A stretch of 64,000 nt of DNA from Halopiger xanaduensis SH-6 (GTDB lineage: Archaea > Halobacteriota > Halobacteria > Halobacteriales > Natrialbaceae): positions 186,001 through 250,000 of the forward strand of contig NC_015666.1 of NCBI RefSeq assembly GCF_000217715.1. Reading direction: 5' to 3'. The notes under the pieces were generated by a model. That model was not told the origin of the DNA and made no database searches. It was given only the letters and a program-made list of their open reading frames with translations. The stretch's first letter is position 1, and each line of letters opens with the position of its first letter. The position numbers were made by a program, and so were the translations under genes. Shown here piece after piece: positions 16,939 to 26,067 of this stretch.

Positions 16939-19304
16939 GCGGCAGCGACGACGAACTCGCGAAGGACCTCGGGCTCCTGTCGGCGATCACGATCGGGATC
17001 GGCACGATGATCGGCGCGGGTATCTTCGTCCTGCCGGGGACCGCCGTCGCGGACGTGGGACCACTCGCGGCCGCGACCTTCGTCATCGGCGGCGTCACCG
17101 CGATGTTCACGGCGCTGTCGGCGTCCGAACTCGGGACGGCGATGCCGAAATCCGGCGGCGCCTACTTCTACATCAACCGCGCGCTCGGCCCGCTGTTCGG
17201 CTCGATCAGCGGCTGGGCGAACTGGCTCGGATTGGCGTTCGCGTCGTCGTTTTACATGTACGGGTTCGGCGAGTACGTCAACCAACTCGTCGGCGCCCCG
17301 GCGCTTGCACTCGGTCCGCTTACGGTGACCGCCGCCCAGACGATCGGGCTCGTCGGGGCAGTGCTGTTCATCGCCGTCAACTACGTCGGCGCCAAAGAGA
17401 CCGGCGGCCTCCAGATCATCATCGTCGTCACGCTACTGGCGATCCTCGCCGCGTTCACCGTCGTCGGACTGCTGAACGCGGATATGGATTCCCTGCAGCC
17501 GATCGTTCAGGACGGTGCGATGGGCGAAGTCCTTCCTGTGACCGCGCTCGTCTTCGTCTCCTACCTCGGCTTCGTACAGATTACGTCGGTCGCCGAGGAG
17601 ATCAAGAACCCCGGGCGAAATCTTCCGCTGGCAGTCATCGGCAGCGTCGCGATCGTCACGGTCGTCTACGCGCTGTTCCTCCTCGTGTTGCTGGCGGCGG
17701 TCCCGACCGATCTCGTGTCCGGCAACGACACGGCCGTCGTCGAAGCGGCGCAGTTGCTGTTCGGGCAGTACGAAGTCTTCGGCTACAACCTCGGCCTCCT
17801 CGGCTGGGGGATGTTGCTGTTCGGCGGCCTCTTGGCGACGGCCTCGAGCGCGAACGCGTCGATTCTCTCCTCGTCTCGGATCAACTTCGCGATGGGCCGG
17901 GAGAAGATCATCTCGCCGTCGGTCAACGAGATTCACCCGCGGTTCGGGACGCCGTTCAAGTCGATTCTGATTACCGGGACGCTCATCGTCGTCTTCCTCC
18001 TGTTCGGGAACATCGAACTGCTGTCGACCGCCGGGTCCGTGCTCCACCTGATCGTCTACGGGCTGTTGAACATCGCGCTGATCGTGATGCGGGAGGCCGA
18101 GCCGGCCGATTACGATCCCGATTTCGAGGTGCCGCTCTATCCGTTCGTCCCGATCATCGGCGCGATATCGTCGTTCGCGCTGATCGCGTATATCGAACCG
18201 GTCGTCATCGGGCTCTCGGCCGCACTGGTCGTCTTCGCCGGCCTGTGGTACCTGCTGTACTCGCGAACGCGGGTCGAAAACACCGGCGTGTTCGCCAACT
18301 GGATCCTCGATCGGTCCGAGGAGATGCCCGACGCCGCGGTGACGGCAGCGAGCGCCGCGAGTCCAGCCAACGACGAGTACACGGTCGTCGTCCCCGTCTC
18401 GAATCCCCGGACCGAATCCGACCTGCTCGAGCTCGCGAGCGTGCTCGCGAAGGCCAACGACGGCGTCGTCCAGGCCGTCCACATTGTCGAAGTGCCGGAC
18501 CAGACGCCACTCCGGGAGGGGTCCGAACACATCCAGCGCATCGACGCGGAGTCCCAGGCGCTGATGGAGCAGGTTCGGGAAGACACGGAGACGCTCGACG
18601 TTCCGGTGGAGGTGCGGACGGTCGTCTCCCACCGCTCGTTCGAGGAAGTGTTCGACGTTGCGCGGCGCGAGGACGCTGATACGGTCGTTATGGGCTGGGG
18701 TCCGAGCCGTTCGTGGAGCGCGGGCCGCGCGGAACGGCCACTCGACGAACTTACGCACAACCTGCCCTGCGACTTCCTCGTGCTCAACGACCGCGGCCTC
18801 GAGCCCGACCGCGTGCTGGTGCCGACGGCCGGCGGTCCGGACTCGGATCTGAGCGCCGACGTCGCGCGCTACCTGCGCGATCAGGTCGGCTCCGAGATCA
18901 CGCTCTTGCACGTCGTCGACGACGAGTCCGATCGGGCCGACGGCGAGGCCTTCCTGACCGAGTGGGCCGCCGATCACGGACTCGAGGACGCGACGATCCA
19001 GCTCGACACTTCCGGCGATATCGAAGACGCGATCGCGACCGCGTCCGCCCGGCACTCGCTGGTCATTCTCGGAGCGACGGAACGCGGGCTGCTCTCGCGG
19101 CTGGTCCGGGGATCGCTCGCCTCCGACGTTCTCGAGGACGTGGACTGTTCGGTCATCCTCGCAGAGAAGAGCCACGACCGCAGCATTCGACAGCGCCTCT
19201 TCGGTTCCAGTAGCGATTCCGAACCGCTCGAGGCGGCCAGCAGCGCACCAGATTCGTCGACACCAACGGCGTCGGACGACTCCGACGACGGTCATAGCGA
19301 CTAG
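16935..19304 (+). CDS. APC amino acid permease fused to two UspA domains
   Basis: This 789-residue protein has an N-terminal APC-type transporter (residues about 10-435, 12 helices). GIGTMIGAGIFVLPG is its helix-1 substrate motif, with SELGTAMPKSGGAYFYINRALGPLFGSISGWANW and VAEEIKNPGRNLPLAVIGS further along. It is joined to two universal-stress domains (about 475-620 and 625-760). The second Usp copy has LVILGATERGLLSRLVRGSLASDV, related to the G-x9-G nucleotide motif. Cationic or neutral amino acid uptake is likely, with the cytoplasmic Usp pair sensing ATP or stress (family knowledge plus inference). GAGGAGG six bases before the ATG fixes the start. A paralogue follows at 19505. Confidence 0.9.
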   Translation: MSGSDDELAKDLGLLSAITIGIGTMIGAGIFVLPGTAVADVGPLAAATFVIGGVTAMFTALSASELGTAMPKSGGAYFYINRALGPLFGSISGWANWLGLAFASSFYMYGFGEYVNQLVGAPALALGPLTVTAAQTIGLVGAVLFIAVNYVGAKETGGLQIIIVVTLLAILAAFTVVGLLNADMDSLQPIVQDGAMGEVLPVTALVFVSYLGFVQITSVAEEIKNPGRNLPLAVIGSVAIVTVVYALFLLVLLAAVPTDLVSGNDTAVVEAAQLLFGQYEVFGYNLGLLGWGMLLFGGLLATASSANASILSSSRINFAMGREKIISPSVNEIHPRFGTPFKSILITGTLIVVFLLFGNIELLSTAGSVLHLIVYGLLNIALIVMREAEPADYDPDFEVPLYPFVPIIGAISSFALIAYIEPVVIGLSAALVVFAGLWYLLYSRTRVENTGVFANWILDRSEEMPDAAVTAASAASPANDEYTVVVPVSNPRTESDLLELASVLAKANDGVVQAVHIVEVPDQTPLREGSEHIQRIDAESQALMEQVREDTETLDVPVEVRTVVSHRSFEEVFDVARREDADTVVMGWGPSRSWSAGRAERPLDELTHNLPCDFLVLNDRGLEPDRVLVPTAGGPDSDLSADVARYLRDQVGSEITLLHVVDDESDRADGEAFLTEWAADHGLEDATIQLDTSGDIEDAIATASARHSLVILGATERGLLSRLVRGSLASDVLEDVDCSVILAEKSHDRSIRQRLFGSSSDSEPLEAASSAPDSSTPTASDDSDDGHSD

Positions 19305-19443
19305 GGTAATCAGGAACGCGTATTCTTCTCCGGAACATATTTTCGATCCGTTCGAATTCGGGCCCAGAATGTTCGGTAACCGAATGAGCTAAGACGGAGT
19401 CGGTCCTCGGCTGCCCGTACGGAGTCTTCGGAGGGATATCACC

Positions 19444-19512
19444 ATGATACCGTACATTCACACGCTGTCTATCGACGTTCGACTTCCGACTCGAGGTGGT
19501 GGGGATGGCTGA
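19444..19512 (+). other. Leader peptide frame before second permease
   Basis: An ATG at 19444, eight bases after a GGAGGG ribosome binding site (19430-19435), opens a 22-codon frame starting MIPYIHTLSIDV. Its TGA (19510-19512) overlaps the permease start at 19505 by eight bases. This looks like a translationally coupled leader. Confidence 0.4.
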
Positions 19513-21814
19513 GACCGACGAGGAGCTCGCGAAAGACCTCGGATTGGTTTCCGCCCTCGCGGTCGGTATCGGCACGATGATCGGTGCCGGCATCTTCGTC
19601 CTGCCCGGCGTGGCCGCACAGGAGGCGGGGCCGATCGTCGTCCTCTCGTTTATCGTGGGCGGGATGATCGCCATGGTGAACGCGTTCACGGTGAGCGAAC
19701 TCGGGACGGCGATGCCCAAAGCCGGCGGCGCGTACTACTACATCAACCGCTCGCTCGGGCCGCTGTTCGGCTCGATCTCGGGCATGGGCGACTGGATGGG
19801 GCTGGCCTTCGCCAGCGCGTTCTACTGTATCGGCTTCGGCGGCTACCTCGCGGACGTCCTCGAGGGAACCGTTCTGCCCGTTCCCGGCGTCGGCGAGATC
19901 GCGCTGCTCCCGACGGTCGCCCTCGGCCCGCTCGTTCTCTCGGACATCCAGATCGGCGCGCTGCTTGCCGGCGTCGCGTTCGTCGGCGTCAACTACATGG
20001 GCGCGAAGGAGACCGGCGGCGTGCAGACGGTCATCGTCACGCTCCTGCTGGGCATTCTCACCGTCTTCGCGCTCTTCGGGTTCTTCTCGTTCGACTGGGG
20101 GACCGTGATGACAGACGGAAGCGTCGCGCCGCTCGGCTACGGCCAGATCCTGCCGGGGACCGCCCTCGTGTTCGTCTCCTTCCTCGGCTACGCGAAGATC
20201 GCGACGATCGGCGAGGAACTGAAGAATCCGGGGCGAAACCTGCCGATCGCGATCATCGGCAGCGTCGCCATCGTCATGGTCATCTACGCGATCCTCGTGG
20301 GCCTGATGGTCGGGATCATCCCCTACGACTCCATCAGCGACGAAACGCCGATGTCCCACGCCGCGGGCATCGTCTTCGAGGGGAACCTCGGCGCCGTCGG
20401 CATCGCCTCGATCACGATCGCGGCGCTGCTGGCGACCGCCTCGAGCGCGAACGCCTCGATCCTCGCCTCCGCGCGCATTAACTTCGCCATGGGACGGGAC
20501 AAGATCGTTACCGACTGGCTCAACGAGATTCACCCCCGATTCGCGACGCCGTACCGGTCGATCGCCGTCACCGGCGGGATGATCCTGCTGTTCATCGCCG
20601 TTCTGGGTAACGATCTCGAGATTCTCTCGAAGGCCGCGAGCGTCCTCCACCTGATCGTCTACGCGCTCATCAACGTCGCGCTGGTCGTGTTCCGGGAGGC
20701 CGACGTGCCCGAGTACGATCCGGACTTTACCGTCCCCTTCTATCCGATCACGCCGATCCTCGGGTTCGTCCTCTCGCTGGGCCTGATCGCGTTCATGGAT
20801 CGGATCGAGGTCGCGCTGAGCCTGGCGTTCGTCGCCATCGCGGTGATCTGGTACGTCGTCTACGCCCGCCACGAAACCGACCGCGAGGGCGTGTTGAGCA
20901 ACTACATCCTCTCCCGATCCGAGGAGATGCCCGACGCCGCGGTGACGGCCGCGACCGCCGCGCGTCCCTCCGGCGGCAACGAGTACACGGTCGTCGTGCC
21001 GGTGGCGAATCCCCGGACGGAGTCCAACCTGCTCGAACTGGCGAGCGTACTCGCGAAGGCCAACGACGGCGTCGTCCAGGCCGTCCACATCGTCGAAGTG
21101 CCGGACCAGACGCCGCTGCAGGAAGGGTCCGAACACATTCAGCGAATCGACGAGGAATCCCAGCAGTTGATGACGCAGGTCCGCGAGGACACGGAAACCC
21201 TCGACGTTCCCGTCGACGTGCGAACGATCGTCTCCCACCGCTCGTTCGAGGAAGTCTTCGACGTCGCGCGGCGCGAACGGGCCGATACGGTCGTCATGGG
21301 CTGGGGTCCCGGCCGTCCCTGGTCCGCGGGCCGCGTGGAGGGGACGTTCGACGAACTTGCGCACGACCTCCCCTGCGACTTCCTCGTGCTCAACGACCGC
21401 GGCCTCGAGACCGACCGCGTGCTGGTACCGACCGCCGGCGGGCCCGACTCCGATCTGAGCGCCGAGGTCGCCCGCCACCTCCGGGATCAGGTCGGCGCCG
21501 AGATCACCCTGCTGCACGTCGTCGGAGACGAGTCCGATCGGGCCGACGGCGAGGCGTTCCTGACCGAGTGGGCCGACGACCACGGCCTCGCGGACGCCGC
21601 GATCCGCGTCGACGTATCGGGCGACATCGAGGATGCGATCGCCGCGGCGGCCGCCGATCACTCGCTGCTCGTCCTCGGGGCGACCGAGCGCGGCCTGCTC
21701 TCGCGACTGCTTCGCGGCTCGCTGGCCTACGACGTCGTGCACGACGTCGACTGTTCGGTCATCATGGCCGAGCGGCCGACCTCGCGGTCGCTGCGGGAGC
21801 GACTGTTCGGCTGA
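19505..21814 (+). CDS. APC permease-UspA fusion, tandem paralogue
   Basis: This 769-residue protein has the same layout as the preceding gene. It has a 12-helix APC transporter (GIGTMIGAGIFVLPGVAAQ, SELGTAMPKAGGAYYYINRSLGPLFGSISGMGDW, GEELKNPGRNLPIAIIGS) followed by two Usp domains. The membrane half differs in about one residue in three over the first 100 residues. The Usp half is almost unchanged (about eight differences in the first 98 residues of the tandem Usp region). The ATG at 19505 matches the paralogue's N-terminus (MAETDEELAKDLG against MSGSDDELAKDLG); a GTG at 19496 is in frame but less likely. A coupled leader frame precedes it. The two transporters probably differ in substrate but share Usp-based control. 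Confidence 0.9.
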   Translation: MAETDEELAKDLGLVSALAVGIGTMIGAGIFVLPGVAAQEAGPIVVLSFIVGGMIAMVNAFTVSELGTAMPKAGGAYYYINRSLGPLFGSISGMGDWMGLAFASAFYCIGFGGYLADVLEGTVLPVPGVGEIALLPTVALGPLVLSDIQIGALLAGVAFVGVNYMGAKETGGVQTVIVTLLLGILTVFALFGFFSFDWGTVMTDGSVAPLGYGQILPGTALVFVSFLGYAKIATIGEELKNPGRNLPIAIIGSVAIVMVIYAILVGLMVGIIPYDSISDETPMSHAAGIVFEGNLGAVGIASITIAALLATASSANASILASARINFAMGRDKIVTDWLNEIHPRFATPYRSIAVTGGMILLFIAVLGNDLEILSKAASVLHLIVYALINVALVVFREADVPEYDPDFTVPFYPITPILGFVLSLGLIAFMDRIEVALSLAFVAIAVIWYVVYARHETDREGVLSNYILSRSEEMPDAAVTAATAARPSGGNEYTVVVPVANPRTESNLLELASVLAKANDGVVQAVHIVEVPDQTPLQEGSEHIQRIDEESQQLMTQVREDTETLDVPVDVRTIVSHRSFEEVFDVARRERADTVVMGWGPGRPWSAGRVEGTFDELAHDLPCDFLVLNDRGLETDRVLVPTAGGPDSDLSAEVARHLRDQVGAEITLLHVVGDESDRADGEAFLTEWADDHGLADAAIRVDVSGDIEDAIAAAAADHSLLVLGATERGLLSRLLRGSLAYDVVHDVDCSVIMAERPTSRSLRERLFG

Positions 21815-21929
21815 CGCCGACAGCGGCCGACGACGAACCGCGCTGCCGCTGATTTTCACTGATCGACCCGATCGATTGCGATCAACCCGTCACAAAAGCT
21901 AATGGTTCGAGCGTGCGATAGCCCGGTCA

Positions 21930-23228
21930 GTGTCACCGAACACCGAACTCGAGGAACGGACGCGGCACGAGGTCGCCGACGTCTGGGCGGGCACGGCGGC
22001 AGCGTTCGACCTGTACACGCACGGCGAGCATCAGTTCGTCGCGTTCTACGACGCCGATCGAAATATTACGGTCGGCCAGCGTGAGCTCGGGACCGACGAT
22101 GCGGACGAGGCCGGCGAGTGGACCGTCGCACGACTACCCGAAGACCGCAAGATCGAGTGGGACGCCCACAACTCGCTGGCGCTCGCCGTCGACCGCGAGG
22201 ACTATCTCCATCTGAGCGGAAATATGCACGTCCACCCGCTGAAGTACTACCGGACGCGGGAGTCGCTCGACGTCACGACGTTCGAGCGGATCGACGAGAT
22301 GGTCGGCACCGAGGAATCGCAGGTCACCTACCCCCAGTTCTTCCGCGGCCCCGACGACGAGCTCGTGTTCAAGTACCGTGACGGCTACAGCGGCGGCGGG
22401 AACTGGCGCTACAACGTCTACGACGAGCGGAACCACAAGTGGAACCGCCTGCTCGAGGCGCCGCTGACCTACGGCGGGGACGCGATGAACGCCTACCCGC
22501 ACGGGCCGGTTGTCGGTCCCGGCGGGGACTACCACTGCTGCTGGGTCTGGCGCGACCACGGCGGCGCGCAGACGAACCACGACCTCTGCTACGCGCGGAG
22601 TCCGGATCTGCGCGAGTGGGAAACCAGCCAGGGCGCCCCGCTCGAGCTCCCCATCGACATCAATTCGGGCGACCTCGTCGACCCGGTGCCGCCCTACGGC
22701 GGGATGATCAACAACAACACCAAGATCGGCTTCGACACCGCGGGTCGCGTCGTCATCAGCTACCACAAGTTCGACCACGAGGGGAACACGCAGCTCTATA
22801 ACGCCCGCGCTGAGGCCGACGGCTGGGAGATCTACCGGACGAGCGACTGGGATTACCGCTGGGCCTTCGGCGGCGGCGGCACCATCCCCTTCGAGATCGA
22901 ATTCGGCCCGGTCGAACGCGAGGACGGCCGGCTGATCCAGACCTACGACCACGTCGAGTACGGCACCGGCAAGTGGGTGTTGGACGAGGAGATGCTGACG
23001 CCGACCGACTGGTACTCGCCGTGGCACACCTACCCCGACGCGCTGCGAGACGTTCGGTCGGACTATCCCGACATGCAGGTCAACTGGGTCGCGGATAGCA
23101 GCGACTCGCCCGGCGAGACGCAGTACGCACTCCGCTGGGAGTCCCTCGAGCCGAACCGGGACCGCGAGCGCGAGGAGGCGCCGCCGCCGACGCGGTTGAC
23201 CGTCCACGAGTTCGAACCGCAGGGATGA
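21930..23228 (+). CDS. BNR_4 repeat beta-propeller protein
   Basis: This 432-residue protein has no signal peptide and matches the BNR_4 family of seven-bladed propellers. Signs are WDAHNSLALAVDREDYLHLSGNMH, VTYPQFFRGPDDELVFKYRDGYSGGGNWRYNVYD, DAMNAYPHGPVVGPGG and GMINNNTKIGFDTAGRVVISYHKFDHEGNTQLYNA. Some polysaccharide lyases (PL24/PL25) belong to this fold group, and several His and Tyr residues in those motifs could be catalytic. A carbohydrate role is possible but unproven, and the lack of a signal argues for intracellular oligosaccharides. It starts with GTG; a weak AT-rich box about 29 nt upstream supports it. The gene follows the permease pair but has its own spacing. Confidence 0.78.
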   Translation: MSPNTELEERTRHEVADVWAGTAAAFDLYTHGEHQFVAFYDADRNITVGQRELGTDDADEAGEWTVARLPEDRKIEWDAHNSLALAVDREDYLHLSGNMHVHPLKYYRTRESLDVTTFERIDEMVGTEESQVTYPQFFRGPDDELVFKYRDGYSGGGNWRYNVYDERNHKWNRLLEAPLTYGGDAMNAYPHGPVVGPGGDYHCCWVWRDHGGAQTNHDLCYARSPDLREWETSQGAPLELPIDINSGDLVDPVPPYGGMINNNTKIGFDTAGRVVISYHKFDHEGNTQLYNARAEADGWEIYRTSDWDYRWAFGGGGTIPFEIEFGPVEREDGRLIQTYDHVEYGTGKWVLDEEMLTPTDWYSPWHTYPDALRDVRSDYPDMQVNWVADSSDSPGETQYALRWESLEPNRDREREEAPPPTRLTVHEFEPQG

Positions 23229-23305
23229 GTACCACCTTCGCGGCCGAACCGATAGCGACGGACGGCGATGGGCTGACGACACGACGCGACGATACGACGA
23301 TTCGA

Positions 23306-23461
23306 TCAGGGTTTGTCGATGACGACCCGAGCGCGCTCCTCGCACGAACAGTTGTTGTGCGAACTGATCGGGTAGGTGTCTCCGTCGGGCCGGATCCACA
23401 CGGCGTAGACCGTCCGGCACTGCTCGCACATCACGACGCCTTTCTGTCGCTTAGTCGTCAT
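23306..23461 (-). CDS. CxxC/CxC zinc microprotein coupled to UspA
   Basis: This 51-residue protein starts MTTKRQKGVVMCEQC. It has a CxxC pair (VMCEQCRTVYAVW) and, 18 residues later, a CxC pair (HNNCSCEERARVVI), which together could bind one zinc. It resembles the 60-residue protein at 48960-49142 in the C-x2-C-x2-VYA ... C-x-C pattern. Its ATG overlaps the stop of the UspA gene in an ATGA junction (23458-23461), so it is translationally coupled to it. I do not know a function. A role in stress signalling next to UspA, or as an adaptor, is inference. Confidence 0.7.
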   Translation of the reverse strand: MTTKRQKGVVMCEQCRTVYAVWIRPDGDTYPISSHNNCSCEERARVVIDKP

Positions 23462-24099
23462 CGTCGATCCCCCTCGATCTCGCGGTTCCCGGAGCCGCCG
23501 TCGCTTCCGCGCGATACGATCTCGCCCCCGACCGACGACGCGGGGATCACGGTGACCGGAACCGACGAGTGACGAACGACGGTCTCGGCGACGCTTCCCC
23601 GGAGGAGGCGAGCAATTCCGGTCCGGCAGAGACTCCCGATCACGACGTGGTCGACGGCTTCGCGCTCGACGTACTCGAGGATGCCCCGCGTCGCCGAGCC
23701 GATCCGTCCCGCCGTTTGGATGCGTTCGTCGCGACGCTCGGCGATTTCGGTCGCGCGCTCGAGTTCGCTCGGCAGTCCGCGGAGGAGTTCGCCCTCCGCG
23801 CTCGCGTTCGGATCGCTCGAGGGAGATCGAACGTAGCTGATCGTGGAATCGTCGACGATCGTCAGCGCGGTCACGGCGGCGTCGGGAAACAGTTTGAACG
23901 CGGCCTCGAGCGCGCCGCACGAGGGATCGGAGCCGTCGAACGGGACCAGCACTCGGGACGGACCGGTTGCCGGTCGGCGTCGGTCTCGCTGGGAAGGCCG
24001 GTTTTGCTCGCCGTTCCGGACCAGTTCCCGCGCGTGCTCCCGTGGGTCGTCGGCGGCGCGCAACGCGTCCGCCGCCGTTGGTTCGTCTTTCGATGCCAT
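23458..24099 (-). CDS. Universal stress protein (UspA family)
   Basis: This protein of 213 residues has a polar N-terminal extension of about 55 residues, then a complete Usp domain. SRVLVPFDGSDPSCGALEAAFKLFPDAAVTALTIVDD opens it; RDERIQTAGRIGSATRGILEYVEREAVDHVVIGSLCRTGIARLLRGSVAETVVRHSSVPVTVI has the nucleotide loop, here GSLCRTG rather than the usual G-x2-G-R/K-x-G. The extension is unusual for a single-domain Usp. The start MASKDEP (24099) is the likely one. A strong AATATAATG element lies only about 17 nt upstream (24112-24119), closer than expected for a leaderless start. It forms an operon with the zinc microprotein. Confidence 0.85.
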   Translation of the reverse strand: MASKDEPTAADALRAADDPREHARELVRNGEQNRPSQRDRRRPATGPSRVLVPFDGSDPSCGALEAAFKLFPDAAVTALTIVDDSTISYVRSPSSDPNASAEGELLRGLPSELERATEIAERRDERIQTAGRIGSATRGILEYVEREAVDHVVIGSLCRTGIARLLRGSVAETVVRHSSVPVTVIPASSVGGEIVSRGSDGGSGNREIEGDRR

Positions 24100-24339
24100 G
24101 TTACCACTTGGCATTATATTCGACAGGACCGGCGACAAGCGTTGCCTTCAGCGTCGAGCCGCCGAATATCGACGGATCGTTGCAGTGCCACAGTGCAGTC
24201 CGCGACATCCGGACGGATCGGCGGTTCGACCTCGAACCGGTGCGCCCGCTCCCCGAGCGTTTTGGTGTTCGACCTCGAAGACGATACCCGCCGACACGGA
24301 TCGTCCCAGTGCGGCGTCCCAGTCCACCACGACGAAACA

Positions 24340-24993
24340 ATGACCGTCATCGCCGATATCACCGTTCCCGCCGATGCGTTTCCGCTCGGCCGCGTGTTAG
24401 AGGACCTGCCGGCGGTCGAAATCGAACTCGAGCGCATCGTCCCCCTCCGAGAGGCCATCATTCCGCTGTTCTGGATCTCCGGCGCCGATCCGGCGGTGAT
24501 CGAGACTACGCTGCGCGATCACGCCGAGACGGAATCGGTCGAGCAACTCACGGCCGCCGAGGACCGGACGCTGTTCGAGGTCCGCTGGGGCCCCGATATC
24601 AACGGTGTAATCCAGGCGCTCATCGACACGCGCGCGAAAATCCTCGAGGCCACCGGGACCGCCGACACCTGGGACTTCCGCCTGCGCTTTTCGTCCCACG
24701 AGGACCTGTCCGCGTTCAACATGGCGCTCACTGAGAGCGACGTCCCCGTCACGCTGCGCCACATCTACAACCCCACGCTCCCGGACGAGGGGGACGCGCT
24801 GTCGCCCCGACAGCGGGACGCGCTGTTGACGGCGTACCGACAGGGCTACTTCGAGGTCCCCCGACGGACGACGCTCACCGAACTCGCCGACACCGTCGAG
24901 GTCAGCGACAGCGCCCTCTCCCAGCGGCTCCGACGGGCGACGAACGCGCTCGTCGAGGACACCATGCTGACGGACGAGGAGCCGCGTTCGTAG
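24340..24993 (+). CDS. Bat-type HTH transcriptional regulator
   Basis: This 217-residue protein has an N-terminal bacterio-opsin-activator type sensory domain (about residues 1-150) and a C-terminal HTH_10 domain. The latter has the hallmark LSPRQRDALLTAYRQGYFEVPRRTTLTELADTVEVSDSALSQRLRRATNALVED. Such proteins are abundant haloarchaeal activators of unknown targets. The N-terminus MTVIADITVPADAFPLGRVLEDLPAVEIELERIVP is typical. It is divergent from the UspA gene across 240 nt with no other gene. The ATG at 24340 begins at the conserved first strand; upstream in-frame codons are antisense to uspA. Confidence 0.92.
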   Translation: MTVIADITVPADAFPLGRVLEDLPAVEIELERIVPLREAIIPLFWISGADPAVIETTLRDHAETESVEQLTAAEDRTLFEVRWGPDINGVIQALIDTRAKILEATGTADTWDFRLRFSSHEDLSAFNMALTESDVPVTLRHIYNPTLPDEGDALSPRQRDALLTAYRQGYFEVPRRTTLTELADTVEVSDSALSQRLRRATNALVEDTMLTDEEPRS

Positions 24994-25164
24994 CGCCGAC
25001 CGCAAAACGAAATCTCACGACCGGACTCCTCGGTCCGTACTGGTAACGATTCGATCTCGAACTCGGGACTCGAACTCGAACCTCGAGCGGCGGCGGTCGA
25101 CGTCAACGGCGGCCGCGGAACCGTTCGGGAACGCATATACGAGCAGGGGGACAATCCTCGGGTA

Positions 25165-26067
25165 ATGAGCGACGGGACCGATCCGGAGACGGCGGGCTGG
25201 TTTGCGGACGTGGAGCCGGGCGATACCGGCGCGGCGGCCGAAGCGATACGGGACGGCCGCGCCGACGAGCCGGACGACTGGCCGACCCTCGCCGTTCGCA
25301 CCGGGGCCGCCGAGTCGGAAGAAGCGTACTACGACCGCCTGAAGGAGGCGACGACCGCCGCAACCCGCGACGCGGTCGCCGAGCGCGAGGGCGCGGACGA
25401 CCGCCAGCTCGTCCACGCGGTGCGAGCCATGGACGACTGCGAGCGGACGGCCAACGAACTCGCCGAGCGACTCGCCGAGTGGGCTGGAACCGTCGACCCC
25501 GACGCGGGAACCGGCGTCGCGTACGCCCGCGAACTGGCGAGTCGCGAGGATCCCGCGCCCGGCGAGGCGGCGCTCGTCTCGCTGGCCGAGCGCGTCGCCG
25601 GCCTCGCCGACGAGGCCGACGCCCTCCGGGAGTTCGTCGAGCAGCAGACGCCGACCGTCGCGCCGAACCTCGCGGCGCTGGCCGGCCCCGTCCTCGCGGC
25701 CCGGCTGATCTCGCTGGCCGGCGGCCTCGAGGAACTGGCGAAAAAACCCAGCGGCACGATTCAGGTGCTGGGTGCGGAGGACGCGCTCTTTGCCCATCTG
25801 CGGGGCCACGCACCCTCCCCCAAGCACGGGATCATCTACATCCACGATGCAGTCCGGGGAACTCACCCCGAGAACCGCGGTTCGGCGGCCCGCGCCGTTG
25901 CGGGCAAGCTCGCCATCGCCGCCCGCGTCGACCACTACTCCGGCGAGCGCAAACCGGAACTCGACGCGGAACTCGAGGAGCGTATCGAGACGATTCAAGC
26001 CCGCACCGACGGCAGCGGCGGCGGTGGCGATAACGGCGACGGCAACGGGGGTGACGGCGATGACTGA
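25165..26067 (+). CDS. nop5: Nop5/Nop56 C/D-box RNP core protein
   Basis: This 300-residue protein is archaeal Nop5, the scaffold of the C/D-box sRNP that guides 2'-O-methylation of rRNA and tRNA. The helical N-terminal and coiled-coil region contacts fibrillarin and a second Nop5. The Nop domain shows LAGPVLAARLISLAGGLEELAKKPSGTIQVLGAEDALFAHLRGHAPSPKHGIIYIH, which binds the RNA-L7Ae platform. The C-terminus is an acidic Gly/Asp tail. Its stop overlaps the flpA start by eight bases, so the two subunits are made together. A CATATAC box about 28 nt before the ATG gives a leaderless transcript. Confidence 0.95.
   Translation: MSDGTDPETAGWFADVEPGDTGAAAEAIRDGRADEPDDWPTLAVRTGAAESEEAYYDRLKEATTAATRDAVAEREGADDRQLVHAVRAMDDCERTANELAERLAEWAGTVDPDAGTGVAYARELASREDPAPGEAALVSLAERVAGLADEADALREFVEQQTPTVAPNLAALAGPVLAARLISLAGGLEELAKKPSGTIQVLGAEDALFAHLRGHAPSPKHGIIYIHDAVRGTHPENRGSAARAVAGKLAIAARVDHYSGERKPELDAELEERIETIQARTDGSGGGGDNGDGNGGDGDD

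Noticed and set aside
16935-21814. Mobile element or integron-like repeat
   Set aside because: The long direct similarity is explained by tandem gene duplication of two permease-Usp genes. No transposase or terminal repeats are seen.
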